From: a virus | Reading direction: 5' to 3' (one strand) | Virus record (IMG/VR): IMGVR_UViG_3300012936_000001 | Span: 103,119-167,118 of that record | Length of the DNA stretch: 64,000 nucleotides | Shown here: in pieces, positions 42,068-50,030 of the stretch | How the letters are laid out: each line of letters opens with the position of its first letter | Position numbering within the stretch: the first letter of the stretch is position 1 | Notes under the pieces: generated by a model | The model's input: the letters and a program-made list of their open reading frames with translations, nothing else | Database searches by the model: none | Told to the model about the DNA's origin: nothing | Position numbers and translations under genes: made by a program

Positions 42068-42589
42068 ATGATCTTATCGATATCATTGCAGATTTTAATT
42101 GCTTGGTTGTATGGTCATTTTCTCGAATATTTTTTACATATAGCCATGCACGATTACAAAAGATTCCCGTATCTTTTCAAGCATCATTTCGGTGGGCATC
42201 ACAAGATAGCAAAACACAACTCCATGAGAGACAACAGTTATGATGAAGTCTTTGATCGATCAAGCTTGTTCGAGATAGCCAGCATATCAATAGGTTTGTT
42301 GCTACACGCACCAATCGCTTTTTGGTTTCCTTTTGCTTACGCTACTCTGGTGATAAACTTAGCCACCTATTATTGGCTTCATAGAAAGTCGCACATTGAT
42401 ATAGAGTGGGCAAAAAAACATCTTCCATGGCACTATGATCATCACATGAACCCAAACCAACATGCGAATTGGGGGGTTAGACTTCCCATCATTGATCACA
42501 TGTTTGGAACGAGGGTGGAGAAAAAATTAACCAGAAAAGAGATAAGAGAAAAAATAAAAGAAATCAGCAAGAACCGGTGTAATGACTGA
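42068..42589 (+). CDS. Fatty-acid hydroxylase / sterol-desaturase-like membrane protein
   Basis: 173 aa. The His-box pattern of the superfamily is present: EYFLHIAMH, HHFGGHH, HRKSH, WHYDHH, and QHANWG, around membrane segments (SISIGLLLHAPIAFWFPFAYATLVINLATYYW). Such enzymes put hydroxyl groups on lipids using a di-iron centre. An auxiliary lipid enzyme in a phage would alter the host membrane or cell surface. Substrate unknown. GAGAGAGGAAA precedes the ATG. Confidence 0.75.
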   Translation: MILSISLQILIAWLYGHFLEYFLHIAMHDYKRFPYLFKHHFGGHHKIAKHNSMRDNSYDEVFDRSSLFEIASISIGLLLHAPIAFWFPFAYATLVINLATYYWLHRKSHIDIEWAKKHLPWHYDHHMNPNQHANWGVRLPIIDHMFGTRVEKKLTRKEIREKIKEISKNRCND

Positions 42590-42634
42590 TTGTGTAAGCT
42601 ATATTAATAGAGTAACAACAATCACGGAGTAAAA

Positions 42635-43552
42635 GTGCGACAAGAAAATCTCAATCTCGGTTACGCATGTATCAACATGCACCTCGCAGAGTCAGAAAAG
42701 ATATCACCTGCTAAAACGTGCCGCAAGGCTACAATGAAAGAAAAAGGACTGCCTCATCTCGAGTTCCTCTTCGAACAAAATATTCGTAACCTGCATCGTA
42801 TTCTACAATGGAACAGCAAAAATGGATTCACGCTGTATCGCATGTCTTCTGACATGTCGCCGTGGTGCTCTGAGTACAACCTAGAAGACTTGCCAAATTG
42901 GTCAAAGCTCAAGGGTCTACTACGAGAAGCTGGCAACTTTGCCAAAGAAACCGGCCAACGTCTGTCTTTTCATCCAGGCGCTTTCACTGTCCTGGCCGGC
43001 AAAAATCAAGCCACACTCAAAAAGTCTTTGCATGAACTAGAAATTCACGGACAAATTATGGACGCACTTGGCATGCCTCGTTCGCGCTATGCGAAGATCA
43101 ACATTCATCTCGGCGGAGCGTACGGCGATAAAGATTCTGCAATCGCAAGATTTATCGACAACTACAAAAAGCTTTCTCCTGCCGTGACAACACGACTCAC
43201 GCTCGAGAACGACGACCGGCTCAACCTGTATTCCACCAAAGAATTGTTCGAAAAAGTGTGGCCACATACGCAGATCCCCATCGTCTTTGACTATCATCAC
43301 CACGACATTCATCCAGATGGCCTTTCCCGCGAGGAGGCACTGCGTCTGGCTGTCTCCACATGGGGAGATGTAAAACCAACCACTCACTATTCCGAGACAG
43401 CGCAGAAAGAAAACCCAAAAGCCCTGTTGCGCCAACACAGCAAAATGGTCGAAAATTACATCGACACATATGGTATCGACATCGACTGTGTCATCGAGGC
43501 CAAGCACAAAGAGCTGGCATGTCAAGAGTACCTCCGCCTTTGGGGAAAGTAA
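42635..43552 (+). CDS. uvsE: UV-damage endonuclease UvdE/UvsE-like
   Basis: 305 aa from a GTG at 42635 with CGGAG upstream. TIM-barrel UV endonuclease that nicks 5' of pyrimidine dimers. Family segments: LGYACINMHL, YRMSSDMSPWCS, FHPGAFTVLAG, KINIHLGGAYGDK, LENDDR, VFDYHHHDIHP and CVIEAKHKE, which hold the metal-binding His, Asp and Glu residues. Codon use here seems richer in C than neighbours, a possible sign of recent acquisition. Confidence 0.9.
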   Translation: MRQENLNLGYACINMHLAESEKISPAKTCRKATMKEKGLPHLEFLFEQNIRNLHRILQWNSKNGFTLYRMSSDMSPWCSEYNLEDLPNWSKLKGLLREAGNFAKETGQRLSFHPGAFTVLAGKNQATLKKSLHELEIHGQIMDALGMPRSRYAKINIHLGGAYGDKDSAIARFIDNYKKLSPAVTTRLTLENDDRLNLYSTKELFEKVWPHTQIPIVFDYHHHDIHPDGLSREEALRLAVSTWGDVKPTTHYSETAQKENPKALLRQHSKMVENYIDTYGIDIDCVIEAKHKELACQEYLRLWGK

Positions 43553-43929
43553 TGTCGAAGATAAACAACCTTGAGTTCATCGCTTCATACTTGTTTCTTT
43601 TTCCCGGGGTTGCTGCCTCTGAAATTCGAAGAGCTCTTTACGTCTGGAAAGAAGGGCAGATCGATGACGGCTTCGATGACAAGCTTACATATGCCGTGTA
43701 TTTCAACAAGATAAAAAATAGAAAAGGATACGTCGACAGATTATGGTCTTCTCCGAAGAGAACCAGGTGGATTCTTCAGCCTGACGGAATAAAGAAAGTT
43801 AGGCCTGAAATATTCGAAGATATTAAAAATATAAATTCTTGTGTAGCCAAGAAGAATTCAAGTTATTTTAATATAGTGAGAACAACAAAGGAGGAAGCTA
43901 ATCATGTTGAAGCCAAAGCAACTTATTGA
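43552..43929 (+). CDS. Unknown 125-aa protein
   Basis: TAATG overlap with the UV endonuclease gene. N-terminal helix-turn-helix-like region (FPGVAASEIRRALYVWKEGQ) and basic middle (KIKNRKGYVDRLWSSPKRTRW), so DNA binding is possible. Not recognised. Confidence 0.45.
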   Translation: MSKINNLEFIASYLFLFPGVAASEIRRALYVWKEGQIDDGFDDKLTYAVYFNKIKNRKGYVDRLWSSPKRTRWILQPDGIKKVRPEIFEDIKNINSCVAKKNSSYFNIVRTTKEEANHVEAKATY

Positions 43930-44722
43930 AAATTGTCATAGAATGATAAGAGAAATGGACGCAGATAAGAATTTGCGTGATACAAATGGTTGGAACTATG
44001 ATTTCATGAAGTCCATGATAGAACGATACAAAAAGGGAATGAAGATAACACATCCCATGCGAAAGATCATAATGGACAAAATAGAAAACGGTCTTAAACC
44101 TCCCGTATCGGAAGAACTTACGTCGAAGTATGACAAAGAGAAACATCTCGCCGAATATCTTTCCTCAGAACAAGCGAGAATCTTTGAAGATATCTGGAAG
44201 CAGAAAAAGAAGTATTCAAAGATATCAAAAAAACAAGAAGACTTTTTGGCCTCTTTGAAAAATGAGGCAAAGAAAAACATGAAAGAAGGCCGGTGGGAAC
44301 CAACAGAAAAAGAAATTTTAGAAATAAAGCTGGCACTTGATGTCGCCAGATGTTATAGCACAACTTTTTGGCAAACTCATGGCCGTTCAAATTCTAGGTA
44401 CGAAGCTTGTGCAGCGTTCTATGAACGTGTTGCCGAGGGAGTAAAGGACCGTCGATGGTATTCAAAAGACGATTTCAGAAAGTTCTGTGATGTTATTCGT
44501 ACGAAATTAAATATGATACAAAATCCAAAGCATAAACCATCAGATTTTAGATACGCGGCTTCGGCAATGACGAAATATGTCACAGTTCCCGGAATAATAG
44601 TCTCTGAACCTTATGTTCGACACAGCGGCCACTTTTCATCTATAGTTCAAGAGCTTCTTATAGATGGAAAAGTTATGATTCTACCGGTTGATAATATCAA
44701 GAAAAGAAAGCCGAGAAATTAA
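43904..44722 (+). CDS. Unknown 272-aa protein
   Basis: Lys-rich helical protein (KKKYSKISKKQEDFLASLKNEAKKN). The ATG at 43904 has AAGGAGG upstream and overlaps the preceding gene by 26 bases. Aromatic-rich middle (YSTTFWQTHGRSNSRYEACAAFYERVAEGVKDRRWYS). No motif. Confidence 0.5.
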   Translation: MLKPKQLIENCHRMIREMDADKNLRDTNGWNYDFMKSMIERYKKGMKITHPMRKIIMDKIENGLKPPVSEELTSKYDKEKHLAEYLSSEQARIFEDIWKQKKKYSKISKKQEDFLASLKNEAKKNMKEGRWEPTEKEILEIKLALDVARCYSTTFWQTHGRSNSRYEACAAFYERVAEGVKDRRWYSKDDFRKFCDVIRTKLNMIQNPKHKPSDFRYAASAMTKYVTVPGIIVSEPYVRHSGHFSSIVQELLIDGKVMILPVDNIKKRKPRN

Positions 44723-44725
44723 TAT

Positions 44726-44911
44726 ATGCAAGGAAAGAGGGTGATCGTGTTTGTTACTAATTCTTCTTGTTCTCATATGTCGCTAGGTTACGACGTGGTA
44801 TACGGAACATGCGTTGAAGAAAAAGAAGATACGTATATCATTCTTTTGGATGGTGGAGACATAGTAGAAAGATCAAAAGAATTCGTGGAGGAATGGGATG
44901 AGTGGGAGTAA
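44726..44911 (+). CDS. Small SH3/KOW-like protein
   Basis: 61 aa. GKRVIVFV ... YDVVYGTCVEEKEDTYIILLDGGDIVERS ... WDEW follows the small beta-barrel pattern (strand, G-V, I-L-D-G). Overlaps the next gene by 14 bases. Family member with 9506, 45857, 54946 and 56008-56854. Confidence 0.5.
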   Translation: MQGKRVIVFVTNSSCSHMSLGYDVVYGTCVEEKEDTYIILLDGGDIVERSKEFVEEWDEWE

Positions 44912-45359
44912 CCAAAGGGTTCCGATGTGGCAACCGCCAATGATAAACAAGTGGGATAAACCGCTGGTTCAGGAAAGGTATTTTCCAGACAGGTGGAAGA
45001 TGCTTGTATGTTGTCTGATGTTGAATCTTACGTCATACAAACAAGTCTTACCAATTGTCGATGGCTTTTTTGAACGTTGGCCCGATGCTCAAAAGGCATC
45101 AGAAGCAGAAGAAGCAGAAATGAAGGAATACATAAGGTCTTTGGGAATGTACAATAAACGTGCAAAAACAATTATAAGAATGTCAAAAGAGTTTCTAAGT
45201 GGATTCTCTCAGCCAAAAGACTTATATGGATGTGGAAAATACGCTAGTGATTTTGATGCAATCTTTTGGGACGGACAATGGGAGAACGTTAAGCCAACCG
45301 ACGGAGCCCTGTTGAGATATAAGAAGTTTCTCTCTGCATATTACAAAAGAACAACATAA
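44898..45359 (+). CDS. MBD4-like HhH-GPD DNA glycosylase
   Basis: 153 aa. The pattern DRWKMLVCCLMLNLTSYKQVLPIVDGFFERWPDA ... LGMYNKRAKTIIRMSKEFL ... YGCGKYASDFDAIF ... KPTDGALLRYKKFL closely follows the catalytic domain of MBD4, including the G-x-G of the helix-hairpin-helix (111-113) and a catalytic Asp at 135. MBD4 removes T, U or 5-hydroxymethyl-U opposite G. In a phage that may use modified pyrimidines it could repair deamination products or act on host DNA. Short, domain-only protein. The ATG follows AGGAATGGG. Confidence 0.75.
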   Translation: MSGSNQRVPMWQPPMINKWDKPLVQERYFPDRWKMLVCCLMLNLTSYKQVLPIVDGFFERWPDAQKASEAEEAEMKEYIRSLGMYNKRAKTIIRMSKEFLSGFSQPKDLYGCGKYASDFDAIFWDGQWENVKPTDGALLRYKKFLSAYYKRTT

Positions 45360-45387
45360 TTAAATACAAGACCTAGTAGGAGCAATC

Positions 45388-45852
45388 ATGGATAAAAGAA
45401 AAATTAAATCTATCATTAAGGAATCAATCAGAACCGTTCTCAAAGAGTCAAACCAGCAGTTGCCTTGGTTTATATCTGAATTTATTGAAGACTTTTCAGT
45501 TTATTTTGACGCCACAGAGGTGCGAGATCCCAAAAATATAAAACGGTTCAAAGTGCAATTCATAGGAGGCAAAAGATATAACGGATATAAATTTACCAAA
45601 ATACGAGTTCTTTTTACCGGTGGAGTGTCAACCTGGGCAGAAGACCTTAATCCTCATGAAGCATATCAAATGGTATATTCGTTGCCGGCTAGACGTATAC
45701 TACCTTCAAAACAATCTACAAGCGATAAAAACATACGATTGTCTTATGACCTTCTTGAAAAATATACAGAACAATGCAATGCGCTTGGAATTGAAGTAAT
45801 TCCATCGTGGGATAGAAAATATAGCCGAGCTCCATTCGCAGTACATTACTAG
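45388..45852 (+). CDS. Leader-bearing protein, unknown
   Basis: 154 aa. Leader DKRKIKSIIKESIRTVLKE before S, like the family. The rest is mixed (FKVQFIGGKRYNGYKFTKIRVLFTGGVSTW) without known motif. AGGAG upstream. Isolated from the main leader clusters. Confidence 0.55.
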   Translation: MDKRKIKSIIKESIRTVLKESNQQLPWFISEFIEDFSVYFDATEVRDPKNIKRFKVQFIGGKRYNGYKFTKIRVLFTGGVSTWAEDLNPHEAYQMVYSLPARRILPSKQSTSDKNIRLSYDLLEKYTEQCNALGIEVIPSWDRKYSRAPFAVHY

Positions 45853-45856
45853 ATCA

Positions 45857-46054
45857 TTGATTAGAGTCGGAAAACTAGTTTTATACAGATCGGTTGGTTT
45901 TAAGCACGAGCCAGCTCTAGTAATCAGAGGGCCTTTTGAACACGAGTTTCAATATGAGTACAAGCCGGTAGTAGAGATTCTTCTGTGTTTTGATTTGTAC
46001 AAAGACGGTAAAATAATTTATAACGTTCCAAAAAAATATTTACGTACATTTTGA
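45857..46054 (+). CDS. Small SH3-like protein
   Basis: 65 aa from a TTG at 45857 without a strong RBS. RVGKLVLYRSVGFKHEPALVIRG then VEILLCFDLYKDGKIIYNVPKKYLRTF fits the small beta-barrel pattern. An ORF with no stronger start within this frame. Function unknown. Confidence 0.4.
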   Translation: MIRVGKLVLYRSVGFKHEPALVIRGPFEHEFQYEYKPVVEILLCFDLYKDGKIIYNVPKKYLRTF

Positions 46055-46093
46055 ATATAACGTGTATAATAATATTGAATCAACGGAGGATAG

Positions 46094-46555
46094 ATGAAAG
46101 ATCTCTATCAAACTTTAGAGGTGTCTGAGAAAGCGAACGTCGACCAGATAAAATCTTCCTACAGAAGGCTGGCGAAAAAGTATCATCCGGACTTATCAAA
46201 CCTCGAGGATGCAGAAACACGTTTCAAGGAGGTGAGCATCGCATACAACGTGTTATCTTGCCCTAAAGCGAGAGCAGAATATGATGCACACAGGCTCTCC
46301 GGATCTCTATCTTCTGTTGGTTCTCAATATGATCTTATAAAGAAGTGCAAATCTTGCAATGGACTAGGGCATAAGAAATCAGTGTGTTTTATGTGTGGAG
46401 GCCAAGGGGACTTTTGGAAAAAAGTAAAATATGGGCCGTCTATAGTACCGTCTAGAATAATCTGCACCTCTTGCAAAGGATACGGTTCTACAAATTCTGT
46501 GTGCAAAGAGTGCGACGGAGTAGGAACAAAAATTTATACAAGGGGAAAAAAATGA
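46094..46555 (+). CDS. DnaJ-like protein with zinc-finger
   Basis: 153 aa. Residues 1-65 are a full J-domain with HPD (KKYHPDL), YQTLEVSEKA start, and FKEVSIAYNVLS. Residues about 85-150 have four C-x-x-C-x-G-x-G type repeats (CKSCNGLGH, CFMCGGQGD, CTSCKGYGS, CKECDGVGT) as in DnaJ. It lacks the C-terminal client-binding domains. May recruit host DnaK with the GroEL-like protein of this phage. CGGAGG upstream. Confidence 0.9.
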   Translation: MKDLYQTLEVSEKANVDQIKSSYRRLAKKYHPDLSNLEDAETRFKEVSIAYNVLSCPKARAEYDAHRLSGSLSSVGSQYDLIKKCKSCNGLGHKKSVCFMCGGQGDFWKKVKYGPSIVPSRIICTSCKGYGSTNSVCKECDGVGTKIYTRGKK

Positions 46556-46821
46556 ATCAATCTTTATTGGAAGCGTGCGCCCGGGCTGTATTCGAGCTTG
46601 TGGCAAAAGATAATCAAAAAATGACATGGACTGAATTTGTAGGTATTATTCAGAATATGAACTCCGGGGTTTTTGGAAAGTTTCATAATCTGTCAACAAA
46701 AAAATCAGAAATACAAAAACAGTTAAGAGAGTACGTGGATTCTTGCACTCAAGAACAAGATAATACTGTGTGTGATGTGTGCGAATGTACGCCATGTGAC
46801 TGCCATTGGGGAATAATATAG
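46552..46821 (+). CDS. Unknown protein with Cys-rich C terminus
   Basis: 89 aa. Helical core (LLEACARAVFELVAKDNQKMTWTEFVGIIQNM) and a Cys cluster at the end (VCDVCECTPCDCHWG) that could bind zinc or iron. ATGA overlap with the DnaJ-like gene. Confidence 0.5.
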   Translation: MNQSLLEACARAVFELVAKDNQKMTWTEFVGIIQNMNSGVFGKFHNLSTKKSEIQKQLREYVDSCTQEQDNTVCDVCECTPCDCHWGII

Positions 46822-46829
46822 GAGAAAAA

Positions 46830-47132
46830 ATGAAAATACTAAATCAACAAAATGAACTTACGACCCAAGAACAAGTATATAATTTCGTCATTTCGAAATT
46901 TCACGAAATGGGTTGGCTTGACAAAGATATATGCCGAAAAATAATGCTTGCTGATTATGCCATACTTCGAAAAAGATATACCGAAAATGGAATCACTGTT
47001 GCTAGAACAATGTGCGACAAAGTAGCCATGGAAAAATCAGACATTCAGGACTCAACTCAAGAAAAAACAGTGTTGTTTGAAATGTTTGTCGGTCTATCAA
47101 AGATTATTCTGACGAAGTCAAATGAAGATTGA
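46830..47132 (+). CDS. Unknown 100-aa protein
   Basis: ATG at 46830 with AGGAG upstream. Helical (EQVYNFVISKFHEMGWLDKDICRKIMLADYAILRKRY). The end overlaps the VOC gene by 11 bases. No motif recognised. Confidence 0.45.
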   Translation: MKILNQQNELTTQEQVYNFVISKFHEMGWLDKDICRKIMLADYAILRKRYTENGITVARTMCDKVAMEKSDIQDSTQEKTVLFEMFVGLSKIILTKSNED

Positions 47133-47409
47133 TCACGTAGCAATTCAGGTGGATGATCCCAAGGCAGCTGCAGAATGGTATTCTACTAGGTTCAAGGGAG
47201 ATGTTCTGTATTCTGATAAAACTTGGGCTATAGTGAAATTTGGAGAAACTAAATTGGCATTTGTTATACCTCAGCAACACCCAGCTCATTTCGCTTTCGA
47301 AGTACAAGATTTCGACCGTAAGGATAAAGTAAAAAGCCACAGAGACGGATCTCGGTCTGTATACAAAAAAGATCCATGGGGTAACATATACGAGCTCGTT
47401 AAATATTAA
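47122..47409 (+). CDS. Glyoxalase/VOC superfamily protein
   Basis: 95 aa, one VOC domain. HVAIQVDDPKAAAEWYSTRF at the start, HFAFEVQD in the middle and DPWGNIYELV at the end are the family beta-alpha-beta-beta-beta signature, with His and Glu positions for a metal. These bind metals or antibiotics (glyoxalase, bleomycin and fosfomycin resistance). Substrate unknown. Confidence 0.75.
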   Translation: MKIDHVAIQVDDPKAAAEWYSTRFKGDVLYSDKTWAIVKFGETKLAFVIPQQHPAHFAFEVQDFDRKDKVKSHRDGSRSVYKKDPWGNIYELVKY

Positions 47410-47477
47410 GAAAATTCTAAACAATATGCAATGAGTTGATAATATAAAGAAGTCACTTCATCAACAAAGGAGAAAAA

Positions 47478-47657
47478 ATGCTATTGATGATTATGATGCT
47501 CGCATGCGGAGGGAAAGATAACGACTCCGCTGCAGAACAGAAAGAAGAGACAGTAGAGTCACAAGATACGGCCACTGAGCCAGCAGGAGAACCTGCACAA
47601 GAAGACACCGCTTCCGAACCAGAAGATACCGGTGAAGACACAGCAACGGAGGAATAA
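47478..47657 (+). CDS. Small lipoprotein
   Basis: 59 aa. Hydrophobic signal LLMIMMLAC with a lipobox (M-L-A-C before G), then a Glu/Asp/Thr-rich disordered tail (EPAGEPAQEDTASEPED). AGGAG upstream; TAATG overlap with the next gene. The tail would extend from the outer or inner membrane after lipidation. Confidence 0.6.
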   Translation: MLLMIMMLACGGKDNDSAAEQKEETVESQDTATEPAGEPAQEDTASEPEDTGEDTATEE

Positions 47658-47923
47658 TGTTTGCTATATTCTTAACGGCCTTTTTGGCTTGTAGTAATGA
47701 CACAAAAGAAACTACGAACACAAAAAATAATACCAAAACAACGGAAGATGCGGAGGCGACAAAACAAAGTCCCACCAATGTTCAGATGACAAATACTTCG
47801 AACACTTCCAAGAATGAAAACGTAGATACAACCGATAATACAACTAATCAAACTTTGGAAACACAGACAAATGAAGTCAAGGAGTTTGTACAGGAATCCG
47901 TTAATACATCAGAGACGGAATAA
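47657..47923 (+). CDS. Small lipoprotein, Thr/Asn-rich
   Basis: 88 aa. FAIFLTAFLAC before S is a lipobox; the mature part is almost entirely Thr/Asn/Glu (KETTNTKNNTKTTEDAEA), no folded domain. TAATG coupling with the preceding lipoprotein. Could be a surface-exclusion factor (like T5 Llp or similar), but that is speculation. Confidence 0.6.
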   Translation: MFAIFLTAFLACSNDTKETTNTKNNTKTTEDAEATKQSPTNVQMTNTSNTSKNENVDTTDNTTNQTLETQTNEVKEFVQESVNTSETE

Positions 47924-47942
47924 CCTGGCCTTGAATAAGGTC

Positions 47943-48012
47943 GCCAACCACCGTGCGGATTATAAGTAATGGCTTATACCACGGCCTTGACTTAAACGTC
48001 TAAAAGGTTGGC
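47943..48012 (+). ncRNA. Candidate structured RNA before the tRNA
   Basis: A 70-base segment can fold with a closing 7-bp helix GCCAACC (47943-47949) / GGTTGGC (48006-48012) around an inner stem-loop of 5 + 6 bp (CCGTG / CACGG and TATAAG / CTTATA). CCTT/AAGG sits just before (47929-47940). It has no ORF of its own and ends 4 bases before the tRNA. It may be a tRNA processing element, an atypical or degenerate tRNA-like RNA, or a regulatory RNA. Pairing is read directly; any function is inference. Confidence 0.45.
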
Positions 48013-48016
48013 ATTC

Positions 48017-48090
48017 GGACCCTTAGCTCAGTTGGTTAGAGCATCCGACTCATAATCGGCAGGTCCAAGGTTCAAGTCCTTGAGGGTCCA
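48017..48090 (+). tRNA. tRNA with CAU anticodon (Ile2 or Met)
   Basis: Acceptor GGACCCT / AGGGTCC, D-arm GCTC...GAGC, anticodon loop CTCATAA with CAT, T-arm CAAGG-TTCAAGT-CCTTG. No encoded CCA. The loop CTCATAATCG and T-loop resemble tRNA-Ile2 (ileX, which needs lysidine); elongator tRNA-Met is the alternative. The first anticodon-stem pair is a mismatch (T-C). Confidence 0.85.
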
Positions 48091-48123
48091 CTCATTATAA
48101 CAACACAACACAATGGAGAAAAA

Positions 48124-48309
48124 ATGGAAAAAGAACAATTATCAAAAGTGTGTTTCACAGCATCGCTCGCATCCGTCTTGGTGTCAATTGCAGTTTGGGT
48201 ATTGATGAACCCAGAAGATCCTGCTCATGGTGAACGATTCGCCTTGTTTATTGGCTTGTGGGCACCGACATTGATGGGCCTCGCAAACTATTATCGAACC
48301 CAGGAGTAA
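48124..48309 (+). CDS. Small two-span membrane protein
   Basis: 61 aa. Hydrophobic segments VCFTASLASVLVSIAVWVLM and FALFIGLWAPTLMGLANYY with a polar loop. GGAG upstream. Function unknown. Confidence 0.5.
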   Translation: MEKEQLSKVCFTASLASVLVSIAVWVLMNPEDPAHGERFALFIGLWAPTLMGLANYYRTQE

Positions 48310-48311
48310 AC

Positions 48312-48515
48312 ATGAATGGTTTTGAGTTTCTATTTGCTTTGACAGCAGTCGCTGGAATGACAACTATACATTTTTTGTGGCTTCGTTTGGCATACAAAAT
48401 GGAAAATATTAACAAAAAACCTAAACCTGAACATTCAAAACACGAAATAATTGATGACATAATCGATTACGACGGAATGGGACAAGGTAGATTCGTATCA
48501 GAGATTAGGAGATAA
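48312..48515 (+). CDS. Small single-span membrane protein
   Basis: 67 aa from ATG 48312. One hydrophobic segment (FLFALTAVAGMTTIHFLWL) then an acidic cytoplasmic-like tail (HSKHEIIDDIIDYDGMG). CAGGAG upstream, overlapping the stop of the previous gene. Function unknown. Confidence 0.5.
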   Translation: MNGFEFLFALTAVAGMTTIHFLWLRLAYKMENINKKPKPEHSKHEIIDDIIDYDGMGQGRFVSEIRR

Positions 48516-48516
48516 C

Positions 48517-48846
48517 ATGAAGAAATCGACAATCTGGCTTATAGACATCGATGGTACGGTGTGCGAAGATATTCCCAATGAAGAGTCCTATCGATTTCAT
48601 GCTGCAGAACCGCTTCCGGGAGCTTTGGAAAAAGTAAAAGAACTTTACGAAAAAGGCGACCGCGTTACATTCTTCACGTCGCGGACAACGGAACACGCAG
48701 AGCAAACAGAGTACTGGTTGAAAAAACACGGATTTCCGTATGAATCAGTCTGCTACAATAAGCCACGAATCAACGATGGAGAAGAATATCACTGGATAGA
48801 CAACAAGTCTGTACACGCAACTTTTGTCCCGGAAGGATTGAAATAA
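48517..48846 (+). CDS. HAD-family phosphatase
   Basis: 109 aa. Motif D10-I-D12-G-T (IDIDGTVC) is the catalytic site; FFTSRTTEH holds the Thr/Ser of motif II and WIDNKS the last motif. Short domain, cap-less. Could dephosphorylate a nucleotide. AGGAG upstream. Confidence 0.8.
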   Translation: MKKSTIWLIDIDGTVCEDIPNEESYRFHAAEPLPGALEKVKELYEKGDRVTFFTSRTTEHAEQTEYWLKKHGFPYESVCYNKPRINDGEEYHWIDNKSVHATFVPEGLK

Positions 48847-48851
48847 TTTTT

Positions 48852-48925
48852 GCGCTCATAGCTCAGCTGGATAGAGCATCGGCCTTCTAAGCCGAGGGTC
48901 CCAGGTTCGAATCCTGGTGGGCGTA
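48852..48925 (+). tRNA. tRNA-Arg (UCU)
   Basis: Acceptor GCGCTCA / TGGGCGT (two wobble pairs), D-arm GCTC...GAGC, anticodon stem TCGGC/GCCGA, loop CTTCTAA giving anticodon TCT, T-arm CCAGG-TTCGAAT-CCTGG. No encoded CCA. AGA codons are frequent in this AT-rich genome, a usual reason for phages to carry this tRNA. Confidence 0.93.
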
Positions 48926-48934
48926 CTTTCTCAT

Positions 48935-48959
48935 GAGGTTCCGAAAGGAACCTCTTTTT
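48935..48959 (+). terminator. Rho-independent terminator after the tRNA
   Basis: 8-bp stem GAGGTTCC / GGAACCTC with GAAA tetraloop, followed by TTTTT. Ends the tRNA transcript. Confidence 0.9.
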
Positions 48960-49011
48960 ACAATTTAAGATTATAAGACATAATTGACATGCAGAATACT
49001 TGGAGAAAAAA

Positions 49012-49110
49012 ATGAGTGAACAATGGATTTTTTACCTAGACGCTATTATTCCAGCTCTTGGCCTAATATATTTTTATTATTGCTTGCACAACATCGGAGA
49101 GAAAAAATGA
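49012..49110 (+). CDS. Very small membrane peptide
   Basis: 32 aa (starts MSEQWIFYLDAIIPALG). One hydrophobic span and a basic end (KK). TTGGAG upstream, and the stop overlaps the next gene's start (ATGA). A real translation signal, but the function is unknown. Confidence 0.45.
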   Translation: MSEQWIFYLDAIIPALGLIYFYYCLHNIGEKK

Positions 49111-50012
49111 AATATGCTTTATTGACAATGTTCTTTGGATGTGGCAGCGACATTCTCATATCAACAAAATATGAAGAAAAAACAAACGACACTAGTGATG
49201 TAATCGCCGTAGAAGATACTAACACGCCAAGCCCGGCTGCAGAGCCCGAACCTCAGCCATCGGATGACCCCGGTAATCAAATGACAGACCTATCGGTTGG
49301 TTTAGCGACAATGCACTTTCGGCAGATATCTTGTCCAGCATGTGTTGGAGCGTATGGAGAATTTGAGATATCCGCAGATCTTAAGATGCATCAACCAACT
49401 TCCGGAGACTATTTTGAATATATGACTCCAGTCGGCACTTGCACTACTCAAATGATAGAAAGTTATGTAAGTTCGCAGCCTCTAGCGGCCACGCAGCCAG
49501 CGATGTTCAATAGCATCACACTGAACCCATCCGGTGAGGGACAATGGACAAATAATTATTTGTATGAGTATCAGATTCAACGTCAGACGCCACATACGAT
49601 TACCACCGAAAATGGAACTATTGTCGACGCATTTATCACTATCGAAGGATTTGATGACATTCAACCTTACACTCTGCTTTGGGTTGATCCATCCTATGCA
49701 TTTGACGCCGTAATTTCCAAGAATGGTACAACATTTACGTGGTACCCAGTTCTGCCTCTAGACTACTTTGAAATCATAGTTGCGGTGTATTCACCAGACG
49801 GATCTCAGCTTCTTGGCGCAGTTAGCTGTATGGAGACAGACACTGGTTACATGTTCGTGCCTGGTAATTATTTTCAATCGTATCCTACCTGGTCCTTGGC
49901 CGCGGTACACCTTATAAGACACAGAATAGGGAAACAAGTAGCACCCGAATTCAATGGATATATAGATTCACATATGATATGGGAAGTTATTGGAACTGGT
50001 CATATAGAGTAA
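49107..50012 (+). CDS. Large lipoprotein, unknown
   Basis: 301 aa. Signal KYALLTMFFGC with lipobox FFGC before G; then a Pro/Glu-rich linker (AAEPEPQPSDDPG) and a folded beta-rich domain with CPACVGAYGEF and repeated Trp/Tyr. Third lipoprotein of this region; may be a surface or exclusion protein, or be packaged in virions. GGAG upstream. No family recognised. Confidence 0.65.
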   Translation: MKYALLTMFFGCGSDILISTKYEEKTNDTSDVIAVEDTNTPSPAAEPEPQPSDDPGNQMTDLSVGLATMHFRQISCPACVGAYGEFEISADLKMHQPTSGDYFEYMTPVGTCTTQMIESYVSSQPLAATQPAMFNSITLNPSGEGQWTNNYLYEYQIQRQTPHTITTENGTIVDAFITIEGFDDIQPYTLLWVDPSYAFDAVISKNGTTFTWYPVLPLDYFEIIVAVYSPDGSQLLGAVSCMETDTGYMFVPGNYFQSYPTWSLAAVHLIRHRIGKQVAPEFNGYIDSHMIWEVIGTGHIE

Positions 50013-50030
50013 GGACGCATACTTATTTGT

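Noticed and set aside
42587-42624. Inverted repeat TGATTGT / ACAATCA before the UV endonuclease gene
   Set aside because: Only 7 bp with a 24-base loop, and the RBS is outside the arm; promoter boxes not convincing.
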